Notes under the pieces: generated by a model | What the model was told of the DNA's origin: nothing | What the model saw: only the letters and a program-made list of their open reading frames with translations | Databases searched by the model: none | Translations under genes and position numbers: made by a program | Assembly: GCF_026626705.1 (NCBI RefSeq) | Contig: NZ_JAPNKC010000001.1 | Location: 6,776,001-6,840,000 of the forward strand | Reading direction: 5' to 3' | DNA length: 64,000 nt | Source: Pyxidicoccus sp. MSG2 | Lineage (GTDB): Bacteria > Myxococcota > Myxococcia > Myxococcales > Myxococcaceae | Shown here: positions 8,379 to 16,763 of the stretch, one piece after another | Layout: each line of letters starts with the position of its first letter | How positions within the stretch are numbered: position 1 is the first letter of the stretch

Positions 8379-9545
8379 TCAGCGCTTCAGGCGGAGGATG
8401 AGGTCCTTGCGCGGACCGCAGTCGCCGCGGCCGTCGCAGTTGCTGGTGGTGACATACAGGTGGCCGTCCGGACCCATGGAGACCTCGCGCAGCCGGCCGT
8501 ACGTGTCGCGCAGGTACACCTCGTGGCGGGCCACGCGGGCGGGGTTGTCCTGGGCGAACTCCACGCGGTGCAGGTGCCGGGAGCCCAGCGTGCCGATGAG
8601 CAGCGAGCCCTTCCACTCGGCAATCGCGGTGCCGGTGTAGAGCGCGGCGCCGCCCGGGGGCATGGCGTCCTCGAAGGTGAGCGACGGCGTCACCTGTCCC
8701 TGGCGCGTCTCGCACGCGTAGATGCCGGGCCAGCCCAGGTTGTCGCCGCGCCGCGCGAGGCTCACCTCGTCATGGCCCCGGCGCATCGTCTCGCCGCTGG
8801 GCCCGTGGTCGGTGACGTAGAGCGTCGTCGCGTCCTTCCAGTCCCAGCCCTGGAGGTTGCGGATGCCGGTGAGGAACGCGGGCGAGTTGGGGAACGGGTT
8901 GTCTTGCGGCACCTGCCCCTCGGGCGTCAGGCGCAGCAGCTTGCCGGCGGGGTCATTCACGTCCTGCGAGCGGTCCGGCGCGCGCGAGTCGCCCGTGCCC
9001 ACGTAGAGCATGCCGTCCGGGCCGAAGTGGATGCGCCCGCCGTCATGGTAGGTGGCGGAGGCGATGCCGCCGAGGATGACCCGGTCGAAGGTGGCCGTGG
9101 CGTGGTCCTCGGACAGCGTCCACCGCTCCACGCGATTCTCATCGCGGCCGCCGGCGTCGGTGGTGACGTACACGTAGAACCGCCGATTCGTGGCGAAGTC
9201 CGGGTGCGCGGCGATGCCGAGCAGGCCGCCCTCGGCGGTGCGCGTCGTCTGGAGGGTGGCCACCGGGTTGGGCTGGAGGGCGCCGGCCTTGAGGAGGCGC
9301 ACGCGGCCGGGACGCTCGGTGACGAGCGCGTCGCCACCGGGCAGCCAGGCGATGCCCCAGGGCACCTCCAGTCCCTCCGCAACCACTTCCACGTCGAAGG
9401 GCACGGTGCCGTCGGTGCCCCAGCCGTCCTCCACCAGGATGCAGTCCTGCGGGGAGGCGGTGCCCTGGGCCTGACTCTTCCGGCAGGCGGATGCGAGGGC
9501 GGCGAGCACCACGAGGGAAGAGAGCAGGAGGCGGGAGGCGCGCAT
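8379..9545 (-). CDS. PQQ-dependent sugar dehydrogenase-like lipoprotein
   Basis: A 388-residue protein with a lipoprotein signal (hydrophobic stretch, then LASAC, modified Cys at about 21). The mature part is a six-bladed propeller of the soluble glucose/aldose sugar dehydrogenase family: LEVPWGIAWLPGGDALVTER near the start, YHDGGRIHFGPDGMLYVGTG in the middle and a GHDEV segment. Family members oxidise aldoses using pyrroloquinoline quinone, usually in the periplasm; here the protein would be lipid-anchored, and since +2 is not Asp an outer-membrane location is likely. The frame extends upstream to 9587 but the ATG at 9545 gives a proper signal peptide. It diverges from the cassette starting at 9843. 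Confidence 0.85.
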   Translation of the reverse strand: MRASRLLLSSLVVLAALASACRKSQAQGTASPQDCILVEDGWGTDGTVPFDVEVVAEGLEVPWGIAWLPGGDALVTERPGRVRLLKAGALQPNPVATLQTTRTAEGGLLGIAAHPDFATNRRFYVYVTTDAGGRDENRVERWTLSEDHATATFDRVILGGIASATYHDGGRIHFGPDGMLYVGTGDSRAPDRSQDVNDPAGKLLRLTPEGQVPQDNPFPNSPAFLTGIRNLQGWDWKDATTLYVTDHGPSGETMRRGHDEVSLARRGDNLGWPGIYACETRQGQVTPSLTFEDAMPPGGAALYTGTAIAEWKGSLLIGTLGSRHLHRVEFAQDNPARVARHEVYLRDTYGRLREVSMGPDGHLYVTTSNCDGRGDCGPRKDLILRLKR

Positions 9546-9842
9546 GAGGGATTGATGCCAGCCTGGCGGTGGGCGCGCCAGCGTCACTTGAAGCCGGCGT
9601 CATGCGGCTGACGAGCCCGCGTTCCAGCCCGGGAGGTCCATCGGTGCTGGAATCGGCAGACGAGACTCCGACGGAGCCGCGACCTGGCCCTCGTCTCGTG
9701 AAGAAGCCGCTGACGGCCTGACGCCGACGGCAACCCTTTTCCCTCCCCACTGCTGAGTCACCACCGGCCCGGCGCCGCCGAGCTGGACGTCAGACGTGTG
9801 TCGTTTCGTCCCCAGGCTTGGGGGCCTTCACAGGAGGCGTGT

Positions 9843-11177
9843 ATGCGCGTGAAGCGAAGTTGGGCCGCTGTGTTGCTGCTGCTCTTGCCGGGTGTCGCTT
9901 GGACGCAGTCGGAGCCAGAGACCGACGAGCCAGACGTGCTGCCCCCGACGCGTCAGTGGCACTCCCTGACGCGACTGGAGGCGACGACGTGGGCGTTGCT
10001 GCCTCGGGCGGGCATGGGGCGTGACGAAGGGTTCGTGCAAATCGAGCCCACGCTCATCATCGACGGCGGCGAGGAGCTCGGCGTCAACGTGGGCGCCCCG
10101 GTGCGGCTGCGTCTGTGGGGAGGTGGAGAGGGCGCGGGCCTCGTGCGGCGAGAGGACTGGGACACGCTCTCCGACTGGGGGCAGCTCTTCCGTGGCCTGA
10201 AGTTCGGCTCGGACACCGCACCTCTGGCCGTGTGGTTCGGAGGGCTGGAGAACTACACCCTCCTGTCCGGCCATCTCGTCCGGCGCTACTCCAACCGGAC
10301 GAACCCGGACTACCACCCGGCGGGAGGCTTCCTCCTCGGCACGCTGGGGCCCCTCTACACGGAAGCCTTCGCCTCGGATGTGCTGGGAGCGCGTCTCATG
10401 GGCGCGGAGTTCTCCCTGGACCTGGAGCATGTCTTCTTCGGAAAGCCTCGCATCCCCGCCTGCTACACGCTGGCGCTGTCCGCGGTGCATGACTGGGGGC
10501 GTGCCGGAGGACGCGCGCCCTCGCTGACGCTTGCGCACCTCGACGCGATGGCCGTCTTCCGGGTGCGTCCGACGTACGAAGCCTTCGTGTCCGCGGGTTG
10601 GGGAGGACGGCCCGGAGAAGGCGGCGCGTGGGGCGCGGTGGTGGGCGCGGGACTCGACGTGCTGACGTCCACGCTGGACATGAAGCTGCGGCTGGAGGGA
10701 CGGCGCCAGCACGGCGGCTTCCGGCAGGGCGTCTTCGGCCCCGAATATGAGCTGGCGCGCTTCCAGGCAGCGGGCGCGGACGGCAGGCCGCTGGCGGATG
10801 CCCCCTTCCCAGAAGGCCATTCCCTCTACGCCGAGGCGAACGTGGGTTGGGATGCCGTCAGCTACGGCGGGCTCCAGAAGCACCTGAGCCTGTCGCTGGG
10901 AGTGGAGGCCTTCACCTGGGGCCGCCTCGACGCGGACGGGCACGTCGCGGTGCAACTGTTCCGGCGCAACCTGGAGCTGGCCGTGAAGGGACTGGGCGTG
11001 AGTCTGGGGAGGCCCGGGGCACGCTACCTGGGTGCAGCGGAAGTGAGGTGGCGATTCCTCGGTGGAAGGCTCTATGCCATGGGCACGGGCGGCACGCTCC
11101 TCTTCCCCGGAGCGGAAGGGACGCTGCGCCCGGCGGCCTTCGCCTCCGTGGGACTGGGGGTGGGCAATGCGCGCTAA
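9843..11177 (+). CDS. Secreted barrel-like protein, first gene of a toxin/immunity-like cassette
   Basis: A 444-residue protein with a clear Sec signal peptide (basic start, LLLLLPGVAWT, cleavage near residue 21). The remainder alternates short amphipathic strands with Gly/Asn turns and many aromatic residues, and ends in a strand-like segment (FASVGLGVGNAR). It therefore looks like an outer-membrane beta-barrel or beta-rich envelope protein, but I recognise no named family. The start is fixed by AGGAGG at 9832-9837, five bases before the ATG. A CCCCA/TGGGG hairpin at 9810-9823 lies just before this ribosome site and could limit translation. The last 11 bases overlap the start of the next gene. 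By position it corresponds to the SitB slot of SitBAI-type cassettes; that is inference. Confidence 0.7.
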   Translation: MRVKRSWAAVLLLLLPGVAWTQSEPETDEPDVLPPTRQWHSLTRLEATTWALLPRAGMGRDEGFVQIEPTLIIDGGEELGVNVGAPVRLRLWGGGEGAGLVRREDWDTLSDWGQLFRGLKFGSDTAPLAVWFGGLENYTLLSGHLVRRYSNRTNPDYHPAGGFLLGTLGPLYTEAFASDVLGARLMGAEFSLDLEHVFFGKPRIPACYTLALSAVHDWGRAGGRAPSLTLAHLDAMAVFRVRPTYEAFVSAGWGGRPGEGGAWGAVVGAGLDVLTSTLDMKLRLEGRRQHGGFRQGVFGPEYELARFQAAGADGRPLADAPFPEGHSLYAEANVGWDAVSYGGLQKHLSLSLGVEAFTWGRLDADGHVAVQLFRRNLELAVKGLGVSLGRPGARYLGAAEVRWRFLGGRLYAMGTGGTLLFPGAEGTLRPAAFASVGLGVGNAR

Positions 11178-12702
11178 TGCCGTGGTGCTGAGCGTTGCGT
11201 TGCTCACCACGGGATGCGCCTCGGTGTCGCTCGCACCGAGCCGAAGCGAGGAGCTGCGTTACATGCCGCGCGGTGGGTCCGCGCTGACGCAACCGCCGCA
11301 CGAGGAGCACCCGCATACCTGGGAGGCTTCGCCATCTTCCATCGCGGGAGAGGCGCTCCAACGCAGGCTGGCGCGTCGCAAAGCGCCACAAGGCGGCGTG
11401 ACGGAGGCTGCCTCGGGCGGCGTGGCGGGAGGCGCTGCCGCGAGTGCCTCACAGGTACGGGACGCGGTGCTCGAAGCCGTAGACGACGTGAAGGGCTCCA
11501 CGGACAACATCGCCAGCACACTCTCCACGCTGGCCAACCGTCCACCTACCCGCTTCGGCAACCGGGGCTTGACCGGAGCCAACGGCGTCTTCACCGGCAA
11601 CCTGGACCATGCCTCCAATCAGCTGCCATGGCTGCACAGTGCGCTCGTTAGCACGACGGCGCTGGTGGCGGTTGCCGGGGAAGTCGGTAACGCGGACATG
11701 GAGCTGGGCATCCTCCGGATGGCGGGCCCGCGCCTTCAGTCGGCCATGTTCGGCTCCATGCTGCTCGCGGCATGGCTCGACTTCCTCACCCTCGCCGATG
11801 CCGTGCTCCGCGAGTGCTCCGCCTACAGCGCCGAGCAGCTCCTCATGGACCTGGAGCGCGTACAGAGGCGGATGGAGCCCACCCTGGCGGCGTTCTCCTC
11901 AGGAGACGCGGAGCAGGTGGAGGAAGCGGCCACGGCGATGCCCGAGTTGATGGGACAGCTCACCCGAGAGTTCGGCGCCATCCGCGACGGCGCACGCAAG
12001 GCTACCGAGCAGAACGGGAAGTTCATGGCGGCGGCGCAGGCGATGGAGATGCTCACGCTGGTTTCGACGCTGAAGGTGTCGCTGCCTCGCCTGCCGCCCG
12101 CCGCTCCCGCCACCGTCGGCGTGAGCCTCGTCATGGGCTCTGGCGGTGTCATGGCCGGCTCGCAGCTTGTCGTCTCCGCCGAGTGGGTAGAGATGATCCG
12201 GCGCCTCGTGCAGGCGGGCGTCATCTCCATCCCCGCCGTCAGTGCCGCTGTCCGGATTCACGGCGGGCAGGTGATGATGGCGCAGGCGAACGGGGACCTG
12301 CCGGAGGGGCTACGCGACGCGCTGGGCGACAGCCCCGAGGTGCGCGGCATGAGGGTGACGGGCAAAGCCGGGGCGGGCATGTCCGAGCATCCGAAGCACC
12401 ACGTCATGCCGAAAGAGCGCCGCACATGGTTCGAGGAGCGCGGCTTCAAGGGCGACATGGACATCGACCAGTTCTGCGTTCGGCTGGAGTGGGCACACCA
12501 CGAGGCGATTCACGGAGGCGGCAACTGGCGCCTGGGGCGTATGTGGCCCAACGAATGGAACCGGATGATCATGGAGGTGCTACAGCAAGCTGAGCGCAGG
12601 GCTGGCCAGATGTTGACGCGAAACGAGATCCTCAACATCGTCGCATCTCGAATGAAGCGCTATGGCATCCCGATGAAGTTCACTCAAGGGAGGAGGCGAT
12701 GA
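11167..12702 (+). CDS. Lipoprotein with C-terminal His-rich nuclease-like domain (TIGR02269/DUF2380-like, putative SitA-type toxin)
   Basis: A 511-residue lipoprotein: signal MRANAVVLSVALLTTGC with the modified Cys at 17 and Ala at +2, so probably outer-membrane. A long Ala/Gly/Ser-rich middle region with a hydrophobic stretch (about 300-345) precedes a distinct C-terminal domain of about 110 residues. That domain has an HHVMP motif (H411, H412) followed about 30 residues later by HHEAIHGGG (H444, H445, H449) and a Trp-rich tail, resembling AHH/HNH-like toxin nucleases and the myxobacterial paralogous lipoprotein family I remember as TIGR02269/DUF2380. In Myxococcus, SitA lipoprotein toxins of polymorphic type are passed between cells by TraAB outer-membrane exchange. 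The start overlaps the upstream gene by 11 bases and the stop overlaps the downstream gene by 4. Confidence 0.65.
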   Translation: MRANAVVLSVALLTTGCASVSLAPSRSEELRYMPRGGSALTQPPHEEHPHTWEASPSSIAGEALQRRLARRKAPQGGVTEAASGGVAGGAAASASQVRDAVLEAVDDVKGSTDNIASTLSTLANRPPTRFGNRGLTGANGVFTGNLDHASNQLPWLHSALVSTTALVAVAGEVGNADMELGILRMAGPRLQSAMFGSMLLAAWLDFLTLADAVLRECSAYSAEQLLMDLERVQRRMEPTLAAFSSGDAEQVEEAATAMPELMGQLTREFGAIRDGARKATEQNGKFMAAAQAMEMLTLVSTLKVSLPRLPPAAPATVGVSLVMGSGGVMAGSQLVVSAEWVEMIRRLVQAGVISIPAVSAAVRIHGGQVMMAQANGDLPEGLRDALGDSPEVRGMRVTGKAGAGMSEHPKHHVMPKERRTWFEERGFKGDMDIDQFCVRLEWAHHEAIHGGGNWRLGRMWPNEWNRMIMEVLQQAERRAGQMLTRNEILNIVASRMKRYGIPMKFTQGRRR

Positions 12703-13169
12703 CCGATGGACGCTCCTGGCGGGGTGATTGGAAGGCACGCCTGTATGAGCGCGTCCGTGAACGCGGTTACGACTCGCTCACCGCATTTGCCGAGGCACGT
12801 CCTGCCGTCCCGCTGAACCAGCTCGCCGAGGAGCTTGGCAAGGACGACGTCGCTGGGGTGCAGGTGTTGGGAGGACTGCATGCTGAGGCAGAGCAGCGCA
12901 GGATGGTCACACGTTTCGTGCGCGACGTGCTCGTGCGTGAGCTGTCGGAGACTCTCCCAGATGGCTGGCCGGTCGTGCTGGACCGTGACTCCCGATTCGC
13001 GGTCGCCAAGGCGCTCGGCTGCTGGTACGCCGACACCCCTGATACTCACAAGGAGCGCGTCGACCGGGCCGGAGACGCGCTCCTCGCCAATCCGCCGCCC
13101 GCTGGCTGGCGCCCGCTCGGCCCCGACGACGAGCTGCTTCGCACGCTCTTGCCGGACGAAGAAGCCTGA
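12699..13169 (+). CDS. Small acidic cytoplasmic protein, putative immunity protein
   Basis: A 156-residue soluble protein with no signal peptide, overlapping the stop codon of the lipoprotein gene by four bases (ATGA), so production is coupled to the putative toxin. It is Asp/Glu-rich towards the C-terminus and predominantly helical, with conserved-looking segments LTAFAEARP, LNQLAEELG and a central VRDVLVRELSETLP. I see no Nudix box or other enzyme motif. A small acidic cytoplasmic protein directly after a polymorphic toxin gene is the usual place for the cognate immunity protein, so that is my proposed role; the sequence itself does not prove it. An imperfect GC-rich hairpin follows in the next 260 bases. 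Confidence 0.6.
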   Translation: MTDGRSWRGDWKARLYERVRERGYDSLTAFAEARPAVPLNQLAEELGKDDVAGVQVLGGLHAEAEQRRMVTRFVRDVLVRELSETLPDGWPVVLDRDSRFAVAKALGCWYADTPDTHKERVDRAGDALLANPPPAGWRPLGPDDELLRTLLPDEEA

Positions 13170-13506
13170 CCAGTACGGGCGCCCCTGCGAGCCGAAGAGC
13201 GGCGCTGCTCATTGCCCCCATGGTCACCGTTCACCGGCTCAAGCAGCGCTTGCGGGCTGAAGCATTTCCGGAGTGGGCAAGAGCTGCAGCGGCAAGTGTC
13301 CGTGTCGGCTGTGCCTTGCTGGCCCTGAATCGGCTGGCTCGATGGTGCCCCACGGCCTCGCGCTCCAGCCCAGAGGGCCGGGGAGCGGGCAGGCGGGCGA
13401 CCCTCCCGAGGCCGGCCCGCCCGCTGCCGCGTTGGTCCGCGCCGGGGCCGTGGGCACCTTGTCCGGACCGAGCGGCACCACCACTCACATTCCAGGGAGG
13501 CGACCC
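13170..13506. other. 337-base intergenic region after the toxin-like cassette
   Basis: No supported gene lies here. Open frames cross it but have no ribosome-binding site and do not match anything. The first half (to about 13340) is slightly less GC-rich than the surrounding genes. The second half contains an imperfect GC-rich inverted repeat (13386-13431), listed separately. The last 15 bases contain the AGGGAGG ribosome site of the DJ-1/PfpI gene. Confidence 0.5.
13386..13431 (+). terminator. Imperfect GC-rich hairpin, possible terminator of the cassette
   Basis: The arm at 13386-13399 pairs with 13416-13431 with one or two bulges (GCGGGC/GCCCGC core). No T-run follows, so a factor-independent terminator is only one reading. 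Confidence 0.3.
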
Positions 13507-14088
13507 ATGGCGCGCATCGCGTTCATCGTGGCCAATGACTTCGAGGACTCCGAGTTCCGCGTCCCCTACGACGCCGTCAAGAAGGCGGGGCACGAGGCGG
13601 TCATCATCGGCGTGGAGGCGGGCAAGGAGCTCAAGGGCAAGAAGGGCCGGGAGACAATCAAGGCCGAGAAGGCCGTGAAGCAGGTGTCCGCGAAGGACTT
13701 CGACGCGCTGGTGATTCCGGGCGGCTACTCGCCGGACCACCTGCGCACGGACATCGGCATCGTGGGCTTCGTGCGGGACTTCTTCCGCGCGGACAAGCCC
13801 ATCGCGGCCGTGTGCCATGCGGGCTCGCTGCTGGTGGAGGCGGACGTCGTGGACGGGCGCACCGTCACCTCGTGGCCCTCCATCAAGACGGACCTGCTCA
13901 ACGCGGGCGCGCGCTGGGTGGACCGCGAGGTGGTGGAGGACGGCGGCATCATCACCTCGCGCAACCCCGGAGACCTGCCGGCCTTCAGCCAGGCGCTGCT
14001 GCGTCAGGTGTCCGGAGGCCTCGCCCCGCGTCTGGAGGAGCCGCTCGCGCCCGAGGCCGTGTCGGACCAGCCGCCCACCGTGCACTGA
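13507..14088 (+). CDS. DJ-1/PfpI family protein (glyoxalase/protease-like)
   Basis: A 193-residue cytoplasmic protein with the DJ-1/PfpI fold: FIVANDFEDSEFRVPYDA at the N-terminus, a VIPGGYSPD loop near residue 76, and the nucleophile elbow AVCHAG with C103. It most resembles the PfpI/YhbO branch, whose members act on glyoxal-type adducts or as small stress hydrolases. The last 20 residues are a Pro/Glu-rich extension beyond the usual 165-175 residue length. The open frame continues upstream to 13273, but the ATG at 13507 is preceded by AGGGAGG at 13494-13500 and begins exactly at the fold. It stands alone, with a 188-base gap before the next gene. Confidence 0.88.
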   Translation: MARIAFIVANDFEDSEFRVPYDAVKKAGHEAVIIGVEAGKELKGKKGRETIKAEKAVKQVSAKDFDALVIPGGYSPDHLRTDIGIVGFVRDFFRADKPIAAVCHAGSLLVEADVVDGRTVTSWPSIKTDLLNAGARWVDREVVEDGGIITSRNPGDLPAFSQALLRQVSGGLAPRLEEPLAPEAVSDQPPTVH

Positions 14089-14276
14089 CGGACGGAGCGC
14101 CTCTCCCGCCGTGAGACGGTGAGGCGCCGCGCGCTCGTGCGTTGTTGGTGGACGTGGGGCCTGCCCTGGGGAACAGGGGGCCGGCCGTACGGGCCATGTA
14201 CACCCATTCGCACTGCCGGCGCCCGGGCTCTCCGGGCCGCCGGCTTTGTCGTTTCGTGCGGGTGGGAGGTAGCGGG

Positions 14277-15677
14277 ATGCGGGCGACGGCGGGGTGGGCG
14301 CTGGCAGTGGTGCTGGCGGGGTGTGGAGGGACGCTGGAGCAGGACGGGATGCCCCTGCACGAGGAGTCGCTGGGCACCATCCGACAGGCCGAGGCCCCCG
14401 ACGGCCCGGTGGCCTGGGTGCGCTTCGCCCGCGGCGAGGGACTGCAGCTCGGCTCGGCCGTCACGCAGGACCGGGACGGCAACGTGCTCACCACGGTGCT
14501 CTTCTCCGGCGGCGCGGACCTGGGGACGGGGCCGCTGGGCCTGGACGACCCGGAGGTGCCGGGCGTCGTGCTCGCGAAGCACGCCGCGGACGGGCGGCTG
14601 CTCTGGACGCGGGTGCTCCAGGGTCGTAGGGGCGGGCTGTTGTCCGTGAATGCGCTGGGCACGGACCGGGAGCGGAACGTGCTGCTCGCGGGCTGGAGTG
14701 AAGCGGGCGCGGAGCTGGACTCCTCGGGTGGAACAGCGCCGGTGAGGGTGGAGGGCGCCTTCCTCATGAAGCTGGACCACTCCGGGCGGACGCTCTGGAC
14801 GAAGCGGCTGGCGGGGCATGGCGCCCTGCTGGCGAACGGGTTGGTGACGGACCGCGCGGGCAACGTGTTCATGTCCGGCTCGCTGTACGACGGGAGCCTG
14901 GACTTCGGCGGGCAGGTGCTGAGCGCCGTCGGGCTGCGGGCCTTCCTGGCGAAGTATGGGGCGGATGGGACGTTGAAGTGGCTCCATGCGGAAGGCGAGT
15001 CCTCGCAGGGCGGAGGCGTCGCGCTGGACGAGCAGGGCGATGCGTACTTCTGCGGTACGGCGCCGGGTGAGTCCTCGGAGGAGCCGAGCACCGGGACGCG
15101 GACGGGGCTGCGGCGCCTTGCCTCGGAGACGGGGGCGGTGGTCTGGGCGCAGGAGCTGGAGGACGGGGACTGCTCGGGCGTCGCGGTGCATGGCAACCGC
15201 GTGGTGATGACGGGGAGCTTCCTCGGGGCCTTTACGTTTGGCGGGAAGACGTATCGCGCGTCGGACACGCCGGGCGTGCTGGACGCGGATGCCTTCCTGG
15301 TGGCGTACACGCTGGCGGGCGAGGAGCGCTGGGCGCGCAACTTCGCACGGGCGAGCACCGGCGTGGCGATGGACCAGGCGGACGGGGTGCTCGTCACCGG
15401 GCACTACGAGGGTGGCGACAGCGTAGGGCGCCGGGCGCTGCCTGGGACGGCGGGCTCTCTCGACAACATCTTCGTGGCGAAGCTGGACCGCATCGACGGG
15501 ACGTTGCGGTGGGTGCGCGGCTTCCCCTCGACGGCGGCGCTGGCCCTGGATGTTTCCGTCACGCGCGAGGGCGAGGGCGTCCTCGTGGGCGCCTTCGGTG
15601 GGCCCACGGACTTCGGTGCGGGGAGGGTGGGGCCGGAGGGCGGCTATGACGCCTTCATCCTCCGGCTCGGGAAGTGA
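14277..15677 (+). CDS. Beta-propeller-repeat lipoprotein
   Basis: A 466-residue lipoprotein: signal MRATAGWALAVVLAGC with Cys at 16, Gly at +2, implying the outer membrane or cell surface. The mature protein consists of about eight repeated modules built around segments such as 'LGSAVTQDRDGNVLTTVLFSG', '...NALGTDRERNVLLAGW', '...NGLVTDRAGNVFMSGSLY' and 'LAKYGADGTLKWLH', each with D-x-x-G-N followed by a strand and an LxW ending. This is the SBBP-type beta-propeller repeat seen in many myxobacterial surface proteins. No catalytic residues are visible, so a binding or structural role is likely. The ATG at 14277 follows a GGGAGG ribosome site and gives the lipobox; the upstream extension of the frame does not. 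Confidence 0.8.
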   Translation: MRATAGWALAVVLAGCGGTLEQDGMPLHEESLGTIRQAEAPDGPVAWVRFARGEGLQLGSAVTQDRDGNVLTTVLFSGGADLGTGPLGLDDPEVPGVVLAKHAADGRLLWTRVLQGRRGGLLSVNALGTDRERNVLLAGWSEAGAELDSSGGTAPVRVEGAFLMKLDHSGRTLWTKRLAGHGALLANGLVTDRAGNVFMSGSLYDGSLDFGGQVLSAVGLRAFLAKYGADGTLKWLHAEGESSQGGGVALDEQGDAYFCGTAPGESSEEPSTGTRTGLRRLASETGAVVWAQELEDGDCSGVAVHGNRVVMTGSFLGAFTFGGKTYRASDTPGVLDADAFLVAYTLAGEERWARNFARASTGVAMDQADGVLVTGHYEGGDSVGRRALPGTAGSLDNIFVAKLDRIDGTLRWVRGFPSTAALALDVSVTREGEGVLVGAFGGPTDFGAGRVGPEGGYDAFILRLGK

Positions 15678-15689
15678 ACCGCCTCGCCC

Positions 15690-16625
15690 TCAGTGGTCTC
15701 CGTACCGCTTCTCACCCGCCTCCACGCGGGCGGCGAGCCGATTGCCTCGCGGGGGCAGGGGGCACGTCGCGAAGCGGGTGAAGGCGCAGGGCGGGTTGTA
15801 GGCGCGGTTGAAGTCCAGCACCACGTGCCCGTCCTTCGGCGCATCCGCGTAGAGGAAGCGGCCCGCGCCATAGGTGGCGTCGCGGTTCGTCTCGTCCGCG
15901 AAGATGATGAAGAGCTTGTCGCCCTCTTCCACGGGCGTCAGCCGGTGCTCCTTGCCATTCACGGTGAAGACCAGCGTGCCCGGCACCTTCATCGCCTCCT
16001 CGGTGCCCAGGACGTTGGGCACCTGGATGGTGCGCGGAGTCTCCGAGGGCTCGAAGCGCGCGTCCACGCGCCACGCGGCACTCGCCGGGTACGTGGCGAT
16101 GCCGTGGAACTGCTTGCGCGCGGGCGCCTCCTTGTCCTTCACGCGCACGCCCAGCTTGTCGCCGCGCAGAATCACCTGGAGGCTCATGCTGCCGAGCTTC
16201 AGCACGTCCGGAGCGCCAGTCTCGTCCGACTTGACCGCGCCTCCGGTGAAGGGCTTCCCGCCGAGCGTGAGCGCGACGCCGGGCGCGGGCTGGAAGCTGG
16301 CGGTGTTCCCCTTGCGCGTGAAGGTGCCCAGCTTCGCGGGAGTGCCCTCCGGGAAGTCGAGGTCGCTCTCCGGCGCGGAGCCGGCGGTCTGCTCGCCCTC
16401 CTTCAGCCAGAACAGGCCCACCAGGGTGAGCCAGCCCTCTTCGGACTGGAGGTTCTTGAGGCGCTCCTCCTGCCAGGTGCGGGTGGACGCGGCGAGGTCT
16501 TCGGCGGCGGGCTTCGGAGAGGCGGTCATGGTCTTGTCGGCTGCGGGACGGGGCTGCGCGGGCGCGGGCTTCGTGGCCGGCGCGGCGTGGAGGGCGAGAG
16601 ACAGGGCCAGGGCGAACGGCGTCAT
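15690..16625 (-). CDS. DUF1684 family secreted protein
   Basis: A 311-residue protein with an N-terminal signal peptide (MTPFALALSLALHAAPA) and a Pro/Ala/Lys-rich linker to about residue 45. The rest follows the DUF1684 pattern: WQEERLKNLQSEEGWLTLVGLFWL near the start of the domain, a central beta region, and a C-terminal YLYADAPKDG-type stretch ending with FNRAYNPPCAFTRFATCPLPPRGN. Family function is unknown; it is widespread in soil bacteria and thought to be periplasmic or secreted. Here the linker is unusually Ala/Pro-rich. The gene is convergent with the propeller lipoprotein (12-base gap) and divergent from the E2-like gene, with 138 bases between their starts for two promoters. Confidence 0.82.
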   Translation of the reverse strand: MTPFALALSLALHAAPATKPAPAQPRPAADKTMTASPKPAAEDLAASTRTWQEERLKNLQSEEGWLTLVGLFWLKEGEQTAGSAPESDLDFPEGTPAKLGTFTRKGNTASFQPAPGVALTLGGKPFTGGAVKSDETGAPDVLKLGSMSLQVILRGDKLGVRVKDKEAPARKQFHGIATYPASAAWRVDARFEPSETPRTIQVPNVLGTEEAMKVPGTLVFTVNGKEHRLTPVEEGDKLFIIFADETNRDATYGAGRFLYADAPKDGHVVLDFNRAYNPPCAFTRFATCPLPPRGNRLAARVEAGEKRYGDH

Positions 16626-16763
16626 GTCGGGTGCCTCGGAAGAGGGAGCTTCAAGGACGGCTCCGGTGGCCCCCTGTCTAACAGGACGCCAGGCGCGGCG
16701 CAGGAGCTCGGTGCCGGCCACGGTTGCACGGCCCACATCCTCCGTGCGAAGCCGGGCCTCCGC

